Shown here piece by piece: positions 36,448-46,999 of a stretch of DNA of 64,000 bases. How positions within the stretch are numbered: the stretch's first letter is position 1; each line of letters starts with the position of its first letter. Both the position numbers and the translations under genes were made by a program. Below the pieces are notes generated by a model that worked only from the letters and a program-made list of their open reading frames with translations, did no database searches and was not told where the DNA came from. Origin of the DNA: Callorhinus ursinus (taxonomy: Eukaryota > Chordata > Mammalia > Carnivora > Otariidae); contig NW_020312785.1 of the NCBI RefSeq assembly GCF_003265705.1, forward strand, positions 20,880,117-20,944,116, given 5' to 3'.

Positions 36448-36459
36448 CACTTGCTTTTT

Positions 36460-37005
36460 TTTTTTTTTTTCGGTCTTTCTCAGGAGGATTTTATTTTTTA
36501 TATTTTCTTGCAAGGTTCTTTTTTTCATTATGTTCTGTTAGTCACCATACAGTACATCATTAGTTTTTTTTTATTTTAAATTTTTTTATTATGTTAATCA
36601 TCATATATTACATCATTAGTTTTTGATGTAGTGTTCCATGATTCATTGTTTGCGTATAACACCCAGTGCTCCATGCAGTACGTGCCCTCCTTAATACCCA
36701 TCACCGGGTTAACCCAGCCCCCCACCCCCTCCCCTCTAAAACCCTCAGTGTGTTTCTCAGAGTCCATCGTCTCTCATGGTTCATCTCTCCCTCCGATTTC
36801 CCCCCTTTCATTTTCCCTTCCTTCTCCTAATGTCTTCCGTGCTCTTCCTTATGATGCACAAATAAGTGAAACCATATGATAATTGACTTCCTCTGCTTGA
36901 CTTATTTCACTTAGCATAATCTCCTCCAGTCCCATCCATGTCGATGTAAAAGTTGGGTATTCATCTTTTCTGATGGCTGAGTAATATTCCAGGGTATATA
37001 TGGAC
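36460..37005 (-). mobile_element. L1 with probable 3' transduction
   Basis: Reverse-strand L1 whose own 3' end is at about 36590. In L1 orientation this is followed by an A-rich stretch, a second L1-3'-end-like piece (plus strand 36523-36566), about 40 bases of other sequence, an AATAAA signal (plus strand 36490-36495), and then a second poly(A) (T run at 36455-36470). The short TSD cacttgc encloses the whole unit (36448-36454 and 37006-37012). This fits read-through of the L1 poly(A) site into source-locus flank. Confidence 0.75.
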
Positions 37006-37019
37006 CACTTGCCTTTTTG

Positions 37020-37875
37020 AGTAAAAATTCATGGCAACAATGATGGCCTTCATGGGACAAGTTGCTAATTAGGCTTTTTAGTACCAAAGGTCTTGGTACC
37101 AGGTAACCAGGGTAATCTGACCATGGTGCCCATAACTGGCTGTCTAATTGTCTCTTTTTCTTTCTTTTTTCTTAAAGACAATTTTAAATGTAGGGTTTTA
37201 TGGTTTTACACATATGGCTTATTTATAAAATCATGCCTTTGAATGTGTTTTCCTTTGATAACTTAGATATTCAAGGTTTCATGTCTTTTTTTCCTGTCAG
37301 AAAAATAACCAGATATAGCACTATATCAAGAAATGCCTAAAAAAAAAAAAAAGAAATGCCTGATATAATATTTAGTTTTACAACCCTTGAATTCTTTCAA
37401 TCCACATGTTTAATTCACCCCTGGGTAATTGTACATAATTATAATGGCTGTTCCTGCTAGTCAAGAAACATTTGTGTGGTTAACATTGATAAAGTGTGTT
37501 GTAAATGGAAATATGTTTGAGTAGAAATGGTATTCTACAGATATTTCCCTTATTATAACTGATTTTCCAAAGGATTAAGATTCTCAAGTTTGTCTATATC
37601 ATTCGACTTTGAATCATAGGAACATCTCATTATAATGAACCAAGGGCCTATTTGATAATTAGTGAGAATAATTTTAACACTTACGAATAACTACTTAGGA
37701 CACAGCTAATTTGTAGTAGAGTTTTGAAGTGAAAATTACATGCTTCTCTTTAAGTAGAAGAAAATATGGACACTACCAATTTACACTCCATATACACAAC
37801 TAACTTCAACTTTTCCTTAAGAAAGGTTAAATTTTGCCGGTCCAATTCACAAAATAAGGGGCTAATAAGCTACAT
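37020..37875. other. No recognisable feature
   Basis: AT-rich, with a small internal duplication of aagaaatgcct (37329-37361) separated by an A13 run. No gene. Confidence 0.35.
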
Positions 37876-37891
37876 CTTTATTCTCACTTTT

Positions 37892-38089
37892 TTTGTTGTT
37901 TTTAAAGATTTTATTTATTTATTTCACACAGAGAGATAGCGAGAGAGGGAACACAAGCAGTGGGAGTGGGAGAGGGAGAAGCAGGCTTCCCGCTGAGCAG
38001 GGAGCCCGATGTGGGGCTCGATCCCAGGACCCTGGGATCATGACCTGAGCTGAAGGCAGACGCTTAATGACTGAGCCACCCGGGCACCC
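37892..38089 (-). mobile_element. Can-SINE, reverse, complete
   Basis: aaagattttatttatttatt, 'gagagagggaacacaagcagtgggagtggg', 'gatcatgacctgagctgaaggcagacgcttaatgactgagccacccgggcac'. A perfect 16-bp TSD ctttattctcactttt lies at 37876-37891 and 38090-38105. Confidence 0.97.
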
Positions 38090-38551
38090 CTTTATTCTCA
38101 CTTTTAAGTGCTTTCTTCTTAATCATAGAACAATAGTACTACAGTTTAGAATATAAATAGCTTCACTTGGAAAGAACATACTGAATGAATTATCAAAATG
38201 ATTTTATTGGTTCCCAGATTTCCAGAGAAGAAATAAAACACGCTTATGAAAATTTCCCAGCACTTAAGTCCACTTAAGGTCTATTTCATATGCCCTTAAG
38301 TTGTTCAGATGTGACTGCCAGTAAAAAGAGAGCACCTGATAATAAAACCATTCTCTCACATTCTTCTTGTGTGTACACAGAACACTGTCTCCATCCTGCT
38401 AGTAACACTGTCTCTCTGTCTCCTTAGCTTGTGTGTGAGGAGAAAAATGTTAATTTTCCTTCCTATAAATTAAGCCCTCAAAAATTGAAGGTCCATCAAC
38501 AAACTTTTATTTTTATACTGTCTTACAATTGCCAGCTGGCTTCTATTTAGA

Positions 38552-39370
38552 TGTGGTGACATTGTGACTTAGAATATGTTTTTTGGTCTTTGTTCATGGT
38601 TCCTGGCCTACAGCTCCCAAAACCCTTGGCAATTCCTGAGCAATAGGAACAATGGGAACATCTTTTGTCATATTTGGTGTCTTGTCCTGGTCCTGAAATT
38701 GCTTCAGCACTATAAAGGTGAAATGAGTGTCTTATTCATAACTAGTGCCTTTCAACCACACCTGAGTTTGCTAATGAAGTGACTTTTTTGAAATCCCCTA
38801 AAGGGGGGCAATGAATAGTCCCTTTCCCTCATTTTCAGGCAGGTAGAATCAATCACCAAAGGTCAGTGATTTAATCAATCATGCCTACATAATGAAGCCT
38901 CCCTCAACCCAAAAATGGATGGGATTCATAGAGCTTCTGTATTGCTAAACATGTGATGATTTGGGGAGAAGAGTGCATTCAGAGCATAGAAACTCCACAC
39001 ATTTCCCCATACCTTACTTACCCTTTGCATCTATCTCTTCTTTTGGCTGTTGATTTTTGTATCCTTTAATATCCATTATAACAAACCTATAATTTAGGGA
39101 ATAAATTGGTATCCTGAATTCTGTGAGCTGCTCTAGCAAATTAATTGAACCTTAGTAGGGGGTCATGGGAACCTTTGATTCATAGCCTGGTCAGAAGCAC
39201 AGGTCACTTGAGATTGGCATCTGAAGTGGGGGGAAGTCTTGTGGGATTGAAGGTAGGTATCCAGGTAGATAGTGTCAGAACTGAGTGAAATTGTAGGACA
39301 CTCAGCTGGTGTAGAGAATTGCTTGGTGTTGGGGGAAAAGCCTCACACATTGGGACTGAGCACAGAATCA
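38552..39370 (+). mobile_element. ERVL solo LTR, MER21C type
   Basis: 819 bp from TGTGGTGAC to GAATCA, flanked by ttaga (38547-38551) and ttagg (39371-39375), a 5-bp TSD with one change. Landmarks of MER21C: 'ttggtgtcttgtcctggtcc', 'gtcagtgatttaatcaatcatgcctacataatgaagcctcc', 'gaattctgtgagctgctctagcaaattaattgaacc', 'ggcatctgaagtggggggaagtcttgtggg'. A polyadenylation-type aataaa lies at about 39101. No internal sequence remains. Confidence 0.85.
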
Positions 39371-39375
39371 TTAGG

Positions 39376-40180
39376 TGTTGAATCATAAAAGAAGAAAGCT
39401 AACACTTATAAAAATTGACTATGTCCCAGAAATTATATTAATACCATTTCTTCTAATTATCACACTCATGTTTCCAACTAATGCAATTGCTTTTGTGCTC
39501 TGAAAGGGTTTATAACTTGCAGAATTCATAGTTTGAGAAGAAACCACGGTGGAACTCAGGTTTGTTAGACTCCAAAAGTCACATGCTTTTGTATTTTCAT
39601 ACTGAACAGAGAAGAGAGAAACTAGACTCTTCTGCCCCCAGGGAACCAAATTTTTCACTCAGAGAAATGAGTTATCTGTATATTCTGTAGATAAAATAGG
39701 TAGCAAAACATCAATTCAAGACTATTTAAAAGTAGTAACATGAGTAGCTAGGAAATATGTCTAGTGACATAAAATAAAGCTGCTATGAAACCTAACAATC
39801 TCCCTCGTGATTACCAAATCATATGCACAGCTACATTTAATAAGAGCCACGTGAATCAATGTCAGGTTCTGAAAACTGAATTATCAAAAGAAGACTAAAA
39901 TTTTCAACAACAAAGATTTTGTCTAAATAGTAAGAAAATTATGTTAAACAGAGGACTCTAGTCACCAAGCAGTTCTGATTCACAATTCAGCTTGCTCAAT
40001 GTTTATAAAATATGACAACAAATAATTATAAAATTCTTCTAACTTTGTCCATAATATAGTTGCCTATATTTCCTCCTGGGAATAAAAAGTACAGATTTTC
40101 TGTCAAAGCTTCTTGCTATTGTTTTCCAATTTCCATTTCTGGAGAGATCTGAAATGGGCATGACTTAAAGTAGTAATTTT
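39376..40180. other. No recognisable feature
   Basis: AT-rich spacer between the ERVL LTR and a 5'-inverted L1. The 79-codon reverse frame at 39419-39658 has no domain. Confidence 0.35.
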
Positions 40181-40591
40181 TCAGTTTATTTATTCATTTA
40201 TTTAGGTTTTTATTTAAATTCCAGTTAACATAAAGCATAAAATTTGTTTCAGGTGTACAATATAGTGACTCAACACTTAACATACAACACCTGGTGCTCA
40301 TCACAAGTGCCCTCCTTAATCCCCATCACCCGTTTAACCCTCTCCCCACCCACCTCCCCTCTGGGAACCATCAGTTTGTTCTCTATAGTTAAGAATCTGT
40401 TTCTTGGTTTGCCTCTCTCTGACTCTTTTTCCCCCTTTGCTCCTTTGTTTTGTTTTTTAAATTTCATATATGAGTGAAATCATATGGTATTTTTCTCTGA
40501 CTGACTTACATTGCTTAGCATACTAGTCTCTAGCTCCATCCACGTCATTGCAAATTTCATTCTTTTTTATGGTTGATTAATATTGCATTGT

Positions 40592-40592
<1 letters not shown>

Positions 40593-40636
<44 letters not shown>
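40593..40636 (+). repeat. (GT)n microsatellite
   Basis: About 22 uninterrupted GT units inside the L1, at the place where sibling copies have a 'gtatatatacacacca'-type stretch. Likely polymorphic. Confidence 0.97.
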
Positions 40637-40639
<3 letters not shown>

Positions 40640-40952
40640 CCACCTCTTTTTTATTCATTCATCAGTCGATGGACCATTGGGTTGTTTCCATAATTTGACT
40701 ATTGTAGATAATACTGCTATAAATATTGGGGTGCATGTATCCCTTTGATTTAGTATTTTTGTATTCTTTGGGTAAATATCTAGTAGTGCAATTGCTAGAT
40801 AGTAGGGTAGTTCTGTTTTTAGCTTTTGGAGGAATCTCCATACTGTTTTCTAGAGTGGCTGCACCAGTTTGCATTCCCACCAACAGTGCAAGAAGATTCC
40901 TTTTTCGCCACATCCTTGCCAATACCTGTTGTTTCTTGTGTTGTTGATTTTA

Positions 40953-40976
40953 TTTTATTTTATTTATTTATTTTTT
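40953..40976 (-). mobile_element. Orphan poly(A)-like insertion with TSD
   Basis: A 24-base T-rich insert, ttttattttatttatttatt followed by tttt, sits inside the L1. A perfect 16-bp duplication tgtgttgttgatttta flanks it (40937-40952 and 40977-40992). It looks like a retrotransposition that copied only an A-rich tail, as the AAAT units would suit a Can-SINE tail. Confidence 0.75.
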
Positions 40977-41582
40977 TGTGTTGTTGATTTTAGCCATTCT
41001 GACAGGAATGAGGGGATGTCTCATCGTAGTTTTGATTTACATTTTCCTGATGATGAGTGATGTTGAACATCTGTATGTCTTCTTTGGAAAAAATGTCTAT
41101 TCATGTGTTCTGCCCATTTTTGAATTAATATTTTGTTTTTTGAGTGTTGAGTTTTATAGGTTCTTTTTATATTTTTGATACTAACCCTTTATCAGGTATG
41201 TCATTTGCAAATATCTTCTTCCATTCTATAGGTTGCCTTTTAGTTTTGTTGATTATTTCCTTTGCTGTGCAGAAGCTTTTATTTTGATGTAGTCCTAATA
41301 ATTTATTTTTGCTTTTGTTTCCCTTGCCTCTGAAGACATGTCTAGAAAGAAGTTGTTATGTCCAATGTCAAAGAAGTTACTGCCTGTGTTTTTTTCTAGG
41401 ATTTTTATGGTTTCAGGTCTCACGTTTAAGTCCTTAATTCATTCTGAATTTATTTTTGTGTATGTTGTAAGAAAGTGTGCAGTTCTTCTTTCGCATGTTG
41501 CTGTCCAATATTCCCATGCTATTTGTTGAAGAGACATTCTTTTTCCACTGGATATTTTTTCCTGCTTTGTTGAAGATTAATT

Positions 41583-42057
41583 GACATCAATGGACACATC
41601 ATCTAAACAGAAAATAAAAAAAAGGAAATAATGGCTTTGAATGAAACACTGGACCAGATAGACTTAACATATATATTCAGAATATTCCATCCTAAAACAG
41701 CAGAATACACATTCTTTTCAAGTGCACCTGGAACATTTTCCAGACTAGATCACATATTGGGTCACAAAACAAGCCCCAACAAATGCAAAAAAAAAAAAAA
41801 AAATTGAAGTCCTACCATGTACCTTTTCTGACCACAATGCTCTGAAACTAGAAATCAACCACAAGAAAAAATCTGGAAAGACCACAAATACATGGAGGTT
41901 AAGCAACATGCTACTAAACAATGAATGGGTCCACCAGGAAATCAAAGAAGAAATTAAAAAAAAACAATACATGGGAACAAATGAAAATGAAAATACAATG
42001 ATCCCAGACCTTTGGGATGCTGCAAAAGCTGTCCTAAGAGGCAGTTTTTATACATTT
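41583..42057 (+). mobile_element. L1, inverted 5' segment (twin priming)
   Basis: Forward-strand ORF2 sequence from the end of the endonuclease domain: 'LNETLDQIDLTYIFRIFHP', 'AEYTFFSSAPGTFSRLDHI' and 'GHKTSPN' can be read, followed by a poly-A expansion (41788-41804) that breaks the frame. Later text reads 'DHNALKLEINHKKKSG' and 'PDLWDAAKAVLRGSFY'. It faces the reverse-strand 3' part of an L1 at 40185-41582; the reverse transcriptase region between them is missing. The reverse frame at 41745-41972 is antisense. Confidence 0.88.
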
Positions 42058-42349
42058 TAGACAGAAATGATGAATTTGTGAGGAATTTATAGGATAAGGA
42101 AAACAGATGTTTGGGAGCTTTAATTAGTAAGGAATTCTAAGTGGAATTTGGGCTGAGGTAGTAGGTTAGGAAAAAATAAGAAAGTTAATTTCTATAGCCT
42201 TCTCGACTTTAAAGTTACTATCTTTGGTTCTAAGGATGTCTTTTTACTTAATACATGTAAAGGGGTATTTTTCATATGGGAGATTTGTTTTCCTGCTTTC
42301 CTGGGGACAGATGAGGGTCTGAGTGTGTCCTTGTATGCATTGTTTCTCA

Positions 42350-43045
42350 AATAGCTTCAATTCAAAATAATCAATATGTCATTGTGTTACAATGGGGGCC
42401 CCTACAACACTAACCAAATCTCCACTCTCCAGACATCAACTTGGTGTCCTACAATTCAATTCAATTTTGAAACTATTTCCCTGCAATTAGTGTTCTACCC
42501 CACAAGTTAAGGACAGTCCCACAAGACTGCCCTCCATTTCAGATACCAGTCACAAGTTCAGGCCTCCCATTCTTCTGACCCATCAGCTATAAATCAGAGT
42601 TCCTACAACTCCCTGTGCAGGTTTGCTAATATCCAATCCCTACCAGCATCTTGATGTGTTCACCAACCCAGAAGCTCTCCAAATTCTAATTTTTTTTCAG
42701 AGTTTTTATAGTTTATATTGCATAGGCATAATTGATTGAGTTAATTGCCAGTGGCTGATGATTTAATCTCTAGCCCTTCTGCCATCCCCAGAGGGCGGTA
42801 ATGAAAATTTCCAACCTTCTAATCATGCCTTGTTATATCTGGTGGCCAGCAATCACCCTGAGGCTCTCTAGGGCCCCCAGCCACATCAGTCATTCATTAG
42901 CATAAACTCAGATTCAGTTGAAAGGGAGCTACTATGAATAACAAAAGATGCTTATCACTCATGGAATTACTAGGTTTTAGAAGCTCTCTGACAAGGTTTG
43001 GGGTAAAGACCAAATATATAGCTCTTCTATCACAATATCACATTA
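42350..43045 (-). mobile_element. ERVL-type LTR, reverse strand
   Basis: On the reverse strand it reads 'ggtctttaccccaaaccttgtcagagagcttct', 'gagcctcagggtgattgctggccacc', 'gagagcttctgggttggtgaacac', 'gcagtcttgtgggactgtccttaacttgtggg' and 'gaattgtaggacaccaagttgatgtctggagag'. The layout is shared with the MER21C LTR at 38.5 kb. Family probably MER21/MER68-like. Ends approximate. Confidence 0.65.
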
Positions 43046-43087
43046 TCCTACCCGTTCACTCTTTTTTATAGGACACATCTTAGACCT

Positions 43088-43205
43088 GAGGTTCTAATTA
43101 CTGAATGCATTAAAATTGCCCCAAAGAGCCTGAGAATATGAATTTCTAAAAATTTCCTAGGTAATGCTGATTCTGCTGGTCCAGAGGCCACCCTTTCTGA
43201 AGGGC
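43088..43205 (+). mobile_element. MER5A-like DNA transposon fragment
   Basis: 'tgaggttctaattactgaatgcattaaaattgcccc' and 'cctaggtaatgctgattctgctggtccagaggccaccctttc' follow MER5A (non-autonomous hAT-Charlie). Diverged, no TSD checked. Confidence 0.6.
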
Positions 43206-46200
43206 CAAGATCTTGTCATTATTTAGAACAGCAACTCCTCTGTGCCCATAATTTCAGGTACCCCATTCTCTGATCTCCTTTCATCATTTCCTTTAATACT
43301 CTGACTTTAAAATCTTTCAGTCTCTCTGGGGCTTCCATATTATTATCTTATCACATTAACTTTGAACCTAACTCTTTTGAGGTCCTCTCTTAACCTGTTT
43401 TCCTGCCTAAATTCCATGGTCAATCAATCCCTTGCATATATCCTCAACTTCCTCATTTCTCTTTCAATTTGTTGAATCAGCATGGAAGATAACCCTGGCT
43501 AGATCCAAATTTCCATTTATTTCTGAGCAACTGGATATATGGAACAAATCACAAAACACACGGTCTTCTCCCACTGTAAATTTATAACTGAGAGACTCTG
43601 CACTGCCAATTAATCATTCATACTGCATTGCATATGCCCCAATCCATTCATCATCTAGTTTGCCTAGATAGCAGTTTTGCATCTTCTCCTGTCTCTTAAT
43701 CACCCAACATTTCCCTAGGAATCAGTCTCTTTGGTTGCTACTTCCCTGAGAACATTGAATCAACCAGAAGAGAATTTTCCTAACTCCTAAAACCATTTAT
43801 ACCCCCTTTACTATATCTACATTCATAGTCTGCCCCCTCTCTATGAACTGCCTGGCCCCTGTCTATATATGTTCTCTGGTGATGATTACTTCACAAATGA
43901 AGAAACTGATAATGGAGTTAAACTTAGTTTCTTCTTATAACATAGCTTAGATTCAAACCCACAGAGTCTGTTTCCCAAGCCGGGGCTCAAAATGTGTGCA
44001 TTTGGAATGGGGGAGCCCAGTAGGAAATCAGGGCTGGAAAGATCCTGGATGAAACTACTGATTGAGGAAACAGACACTCACTACTACGAGCACCTTGAGA
44101 TATAGACCTTAAGCATTCTCATCTGGACCAAAATCAGTCAATCCAGAGAACTGACTAGTGTTTGAGATTTTGAGGGTCATTGAACAAATATCCTCATTCA
44201 ACAATTAGATATGAAAAGCTTAATTGGCACATTATCTTACGAGCATTTAATTTATAACATATATCATTGATATCATTGGTCAAATGCAACTTTGGAAATG
44301 ATCAGATAGCAAACAATTACAAATCTGTATGAGTGGGAAGGGTGGAGAGAACCCAGAGTTTTCCCAGATGCCTGAAATTAGGTAAATTTTTATATCCCAG
44401 GAGGGAAAGGGCACAGAAAGAGATGATTGAGGACATAGAAAATAAACTTCAAAATTTTTGTTATTTTGATGTCAATTATGTGAAAGGAAAACTAATGAGT
44501 ATGTGACATAACTTTGTCATTCACAACTGTCAGTGTGTTCAGCAATATTTCATAATGTATAAATTCTTTAACAGTAGTTTGTTAATAAAGAGCCTTGTTT
44601 CTGAAGAATTTATTCATCAAAATCTCTAAAAGAATTCTGAAAATGCTAAGATTTTCAATTTAAATATCAGATGACTCTATATAAAATAACTTTATACAAA
44701 TGTACATGCTCTGTGAAAACAACACCACTATAGTTATTGGCTGGTGATTTTGGTTTCATTTCACTTGATAATGACAAATCTAGTTAAAACTTGGATTCTG
44801 AACTGAATTTGAGAATAAATATCTCAAAAAGATCAATTATATATGCCGTCCAATCTTTTAAAAAAATCTTCCCTAGTTGTTTCTTAAGATCCACAAGATC
44901 TAATTCGGGTTACACCCTGGAAAAGTATCTAGATTTATGTGTAGCTATTGCAAAGTGGGAGCTCTGAATGTCTATTTTGTTTTGGTGACTCTTAGTCTAA
45001 TTGCTATAAAATATTTAATAGATTAGTTGACAAATGGAAAATTTGAACTTCATGCACTAAAATTTTACTTTGTCTCTTCTATATGCACCTTTTTTTCAAG
45101 ACCTGATAATACATTTACTTTACTATATCATGATATGTTTCAGGTTTTTCATCTTCAGCTACAGAAATCCCCCATCTTTTTAATTATGTTAACAGCCCTT
45201 AGTCACCCAGCATTGCCTATCCACCTCCACTAATTCACAGCTCTATTATACTTCTCCAGGGGATATATTTCCATAGTTATGCCTTCTTATAAGATTTATT
45301 TTTTTCTTTCCATTTTTTTTTTTGACTGCCATCCAAACTTTTTTGGCTTTATCAGGGATTTTTTTTACTTTGTTTGTTACTTCCTTTTTTTTCCCCCATA
45401 GCTTTTCATAATTTACTGGGGTTATATCTGCCTAGGCTTTTAGTTTCCTTACAGATTTGTTTTTAAGACTTCAAACTTTTTCATTTTATTTTTAGCTCAT
45501 GGTACTTGCAAAAGTCTGTACCCTTTTGATTTTCACTTGCTTCATTGACACATTCTTGTGTTTTGTTTTCATTTTAAAATACCAGAAAGTAAAATGTCTC
45601 AGCAGCCTGGTGAGAGGAATATTTATAATTCAAAAAAAATTACTTTTTTGGAGATATTTGCTTATGGGTTAAAACTTGTATATAAATCCCTGGAAAAAAA
45701 TCTTAACTTTCCAGGGAGTTGACTGACATTCTTTTATCATTAAATGCAATCATTCTATGATATCATTCTATATCTGGTGTGATATTTGTATTCCCCCACT
45801 GAGAGGAAATAATTAACAAAGATTTGTTATTACTGACATATAAATGTTAATGTATTCAATTAGGTATTATTAGAACTCTATTAAGCAAGTGGACATGGAA
45901 AAGTATAAAAACAAAGATGTATATAATTTACCTTTATTCATAACAGACCTCTTTTTTCTTCTGAAAATGAAGAGTAACCTGGTGTTGTGCTAGAATATTG
46001 ACTGGAGGAGAAGAGTGAGAAAAGGAGAAAAGCCCTGATTTAGAGCATTTTCCCATTTCTATGGTGTGAATACTATTACCACGACTCATTTCAAGCTACC
46101 AACAGTTTAACAACTAGCCCACAGAATTTCTGAAAGCTTAATAATCAACTCTCACAAGCTGGTACAGGCTAAACACAGATCCAGCACAAAATCGAAAATG

Positions 46201-46387
46201 TTTATTAATTTTCAGTAGGTCACAGATACCTTTGAACATATATTAATCTCAATGACCCTTAAACAAACACAAAGCTTATATATAGATTTTGACAAAACTT
46301 GGCCATTCTGTCCGTGCATCCCGGTATAAGAATCCCCTTCTACATGTACCTGTGATTTAAGGGGTTCAGAATTTATGATTCACAGGT
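43206..46387. other. Long unique AT-rich stretch
   Basis: No gene found. Only short chance frames (43886-44077, 45027-45233) and T-rich runs near 45310-45400. Confidence 0.3.
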
Positions 46388-46404
46388 GATAATTTACCTT
46401 TTAT

Positions 46405-46993
46405 TTTTAATTTTTTCTAGTTTTTAAAAGTTTTTATTTAAATTCCAGTTAGTTAACACAGTGTGATATTAGTTTCCGGTGTACCATATAGTGATTCAGC
46501 ACTTCCATAGATCACCCGGTGCTCACAGTACCCTCCTTAATCCCCATCACATAGTTTTCCCATCCCCCACCCCCAACCATCTGTGTGTTCTCTATGGTTA
46601 AGAGTCGGCTTTTTGGTTTGCTTCCCTCTCTCTTTTTCCTTCCCTATACTCATTTTGTTTTGTTCTTAAACTCCACCTATGAGTGAAATCATATGGTATT
46701 TGTTTTTCTCTGACTGACTTTTTTCCCTTAGCATAATGCTTCTTAGCTCTATCCACATTATTGCAAATGGAAAGATTTCATTATTTTTTATGGCTGAGTG
46801 ATATTCCATTGCATATATACATATATATATATATATAAGCAATATATGTGTATATATGTGTATATATCACATTTTCTTTATCCACTCTTCAGTTGATGGA
46901 CACTGATTCCGTAATTTGGCTATTTTAGATAATGCTGCTATAAGCTTTGGGGTGCGTGTATCCCTTTGAATTAGTATTTTGTGTTCTTTGGAT
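46405..46993 (-). mobile_element. Older carnivore L1, 3' UTR and ORF2 end
   Basis: Reverse strand: 'gtttttatttaaattccagttagttaacac', 'ttccggtgtaccatatagtgattcagcac', 'gagtgaaatcatatggtatttg', 'gctgagtgatattccattgcatatatac'. A probable diverged TSD, gataatttaccttttat at left (46388) and gataatctatcttttaa at right (46994). Same L1 lineage as 40.2 kb. Confidence 0.9.
46808..46867 (+). repeat. (TA)n / tatatgtg low-complexity tract
   Basis: Alternating tatata with interspersed tgtgtatatatg inside the L1. A variable simple repeat. Confidence 0.9.
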
Positions 46994-46999
46994 GATAAT

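Larger units (their letters stand above)
40185..41582 (-). mobile_element. L1, 3' segment of a 5'-inverted copy
   Basis: Reverse-strand older carnivore L1: T-rich tail, 'tttcaggtgtacaatatagtgactcaacac', 'ccctccttaatccccatcaccc', a (GT)n tract, then the ORF2 C-terminal third (reverse strand includes TLENSMEIPPKAKN-like text at 40662-40922). At about 41583 the orientation flips. Frames are broken. Confidence 0.92.

Noticed and set aside
40662..40922. Reverse frames at 40.7 and 41.8 kb as genes
   Set aside because: They are ORF2 debris, or antisense of ORF2, in a decayed L1.
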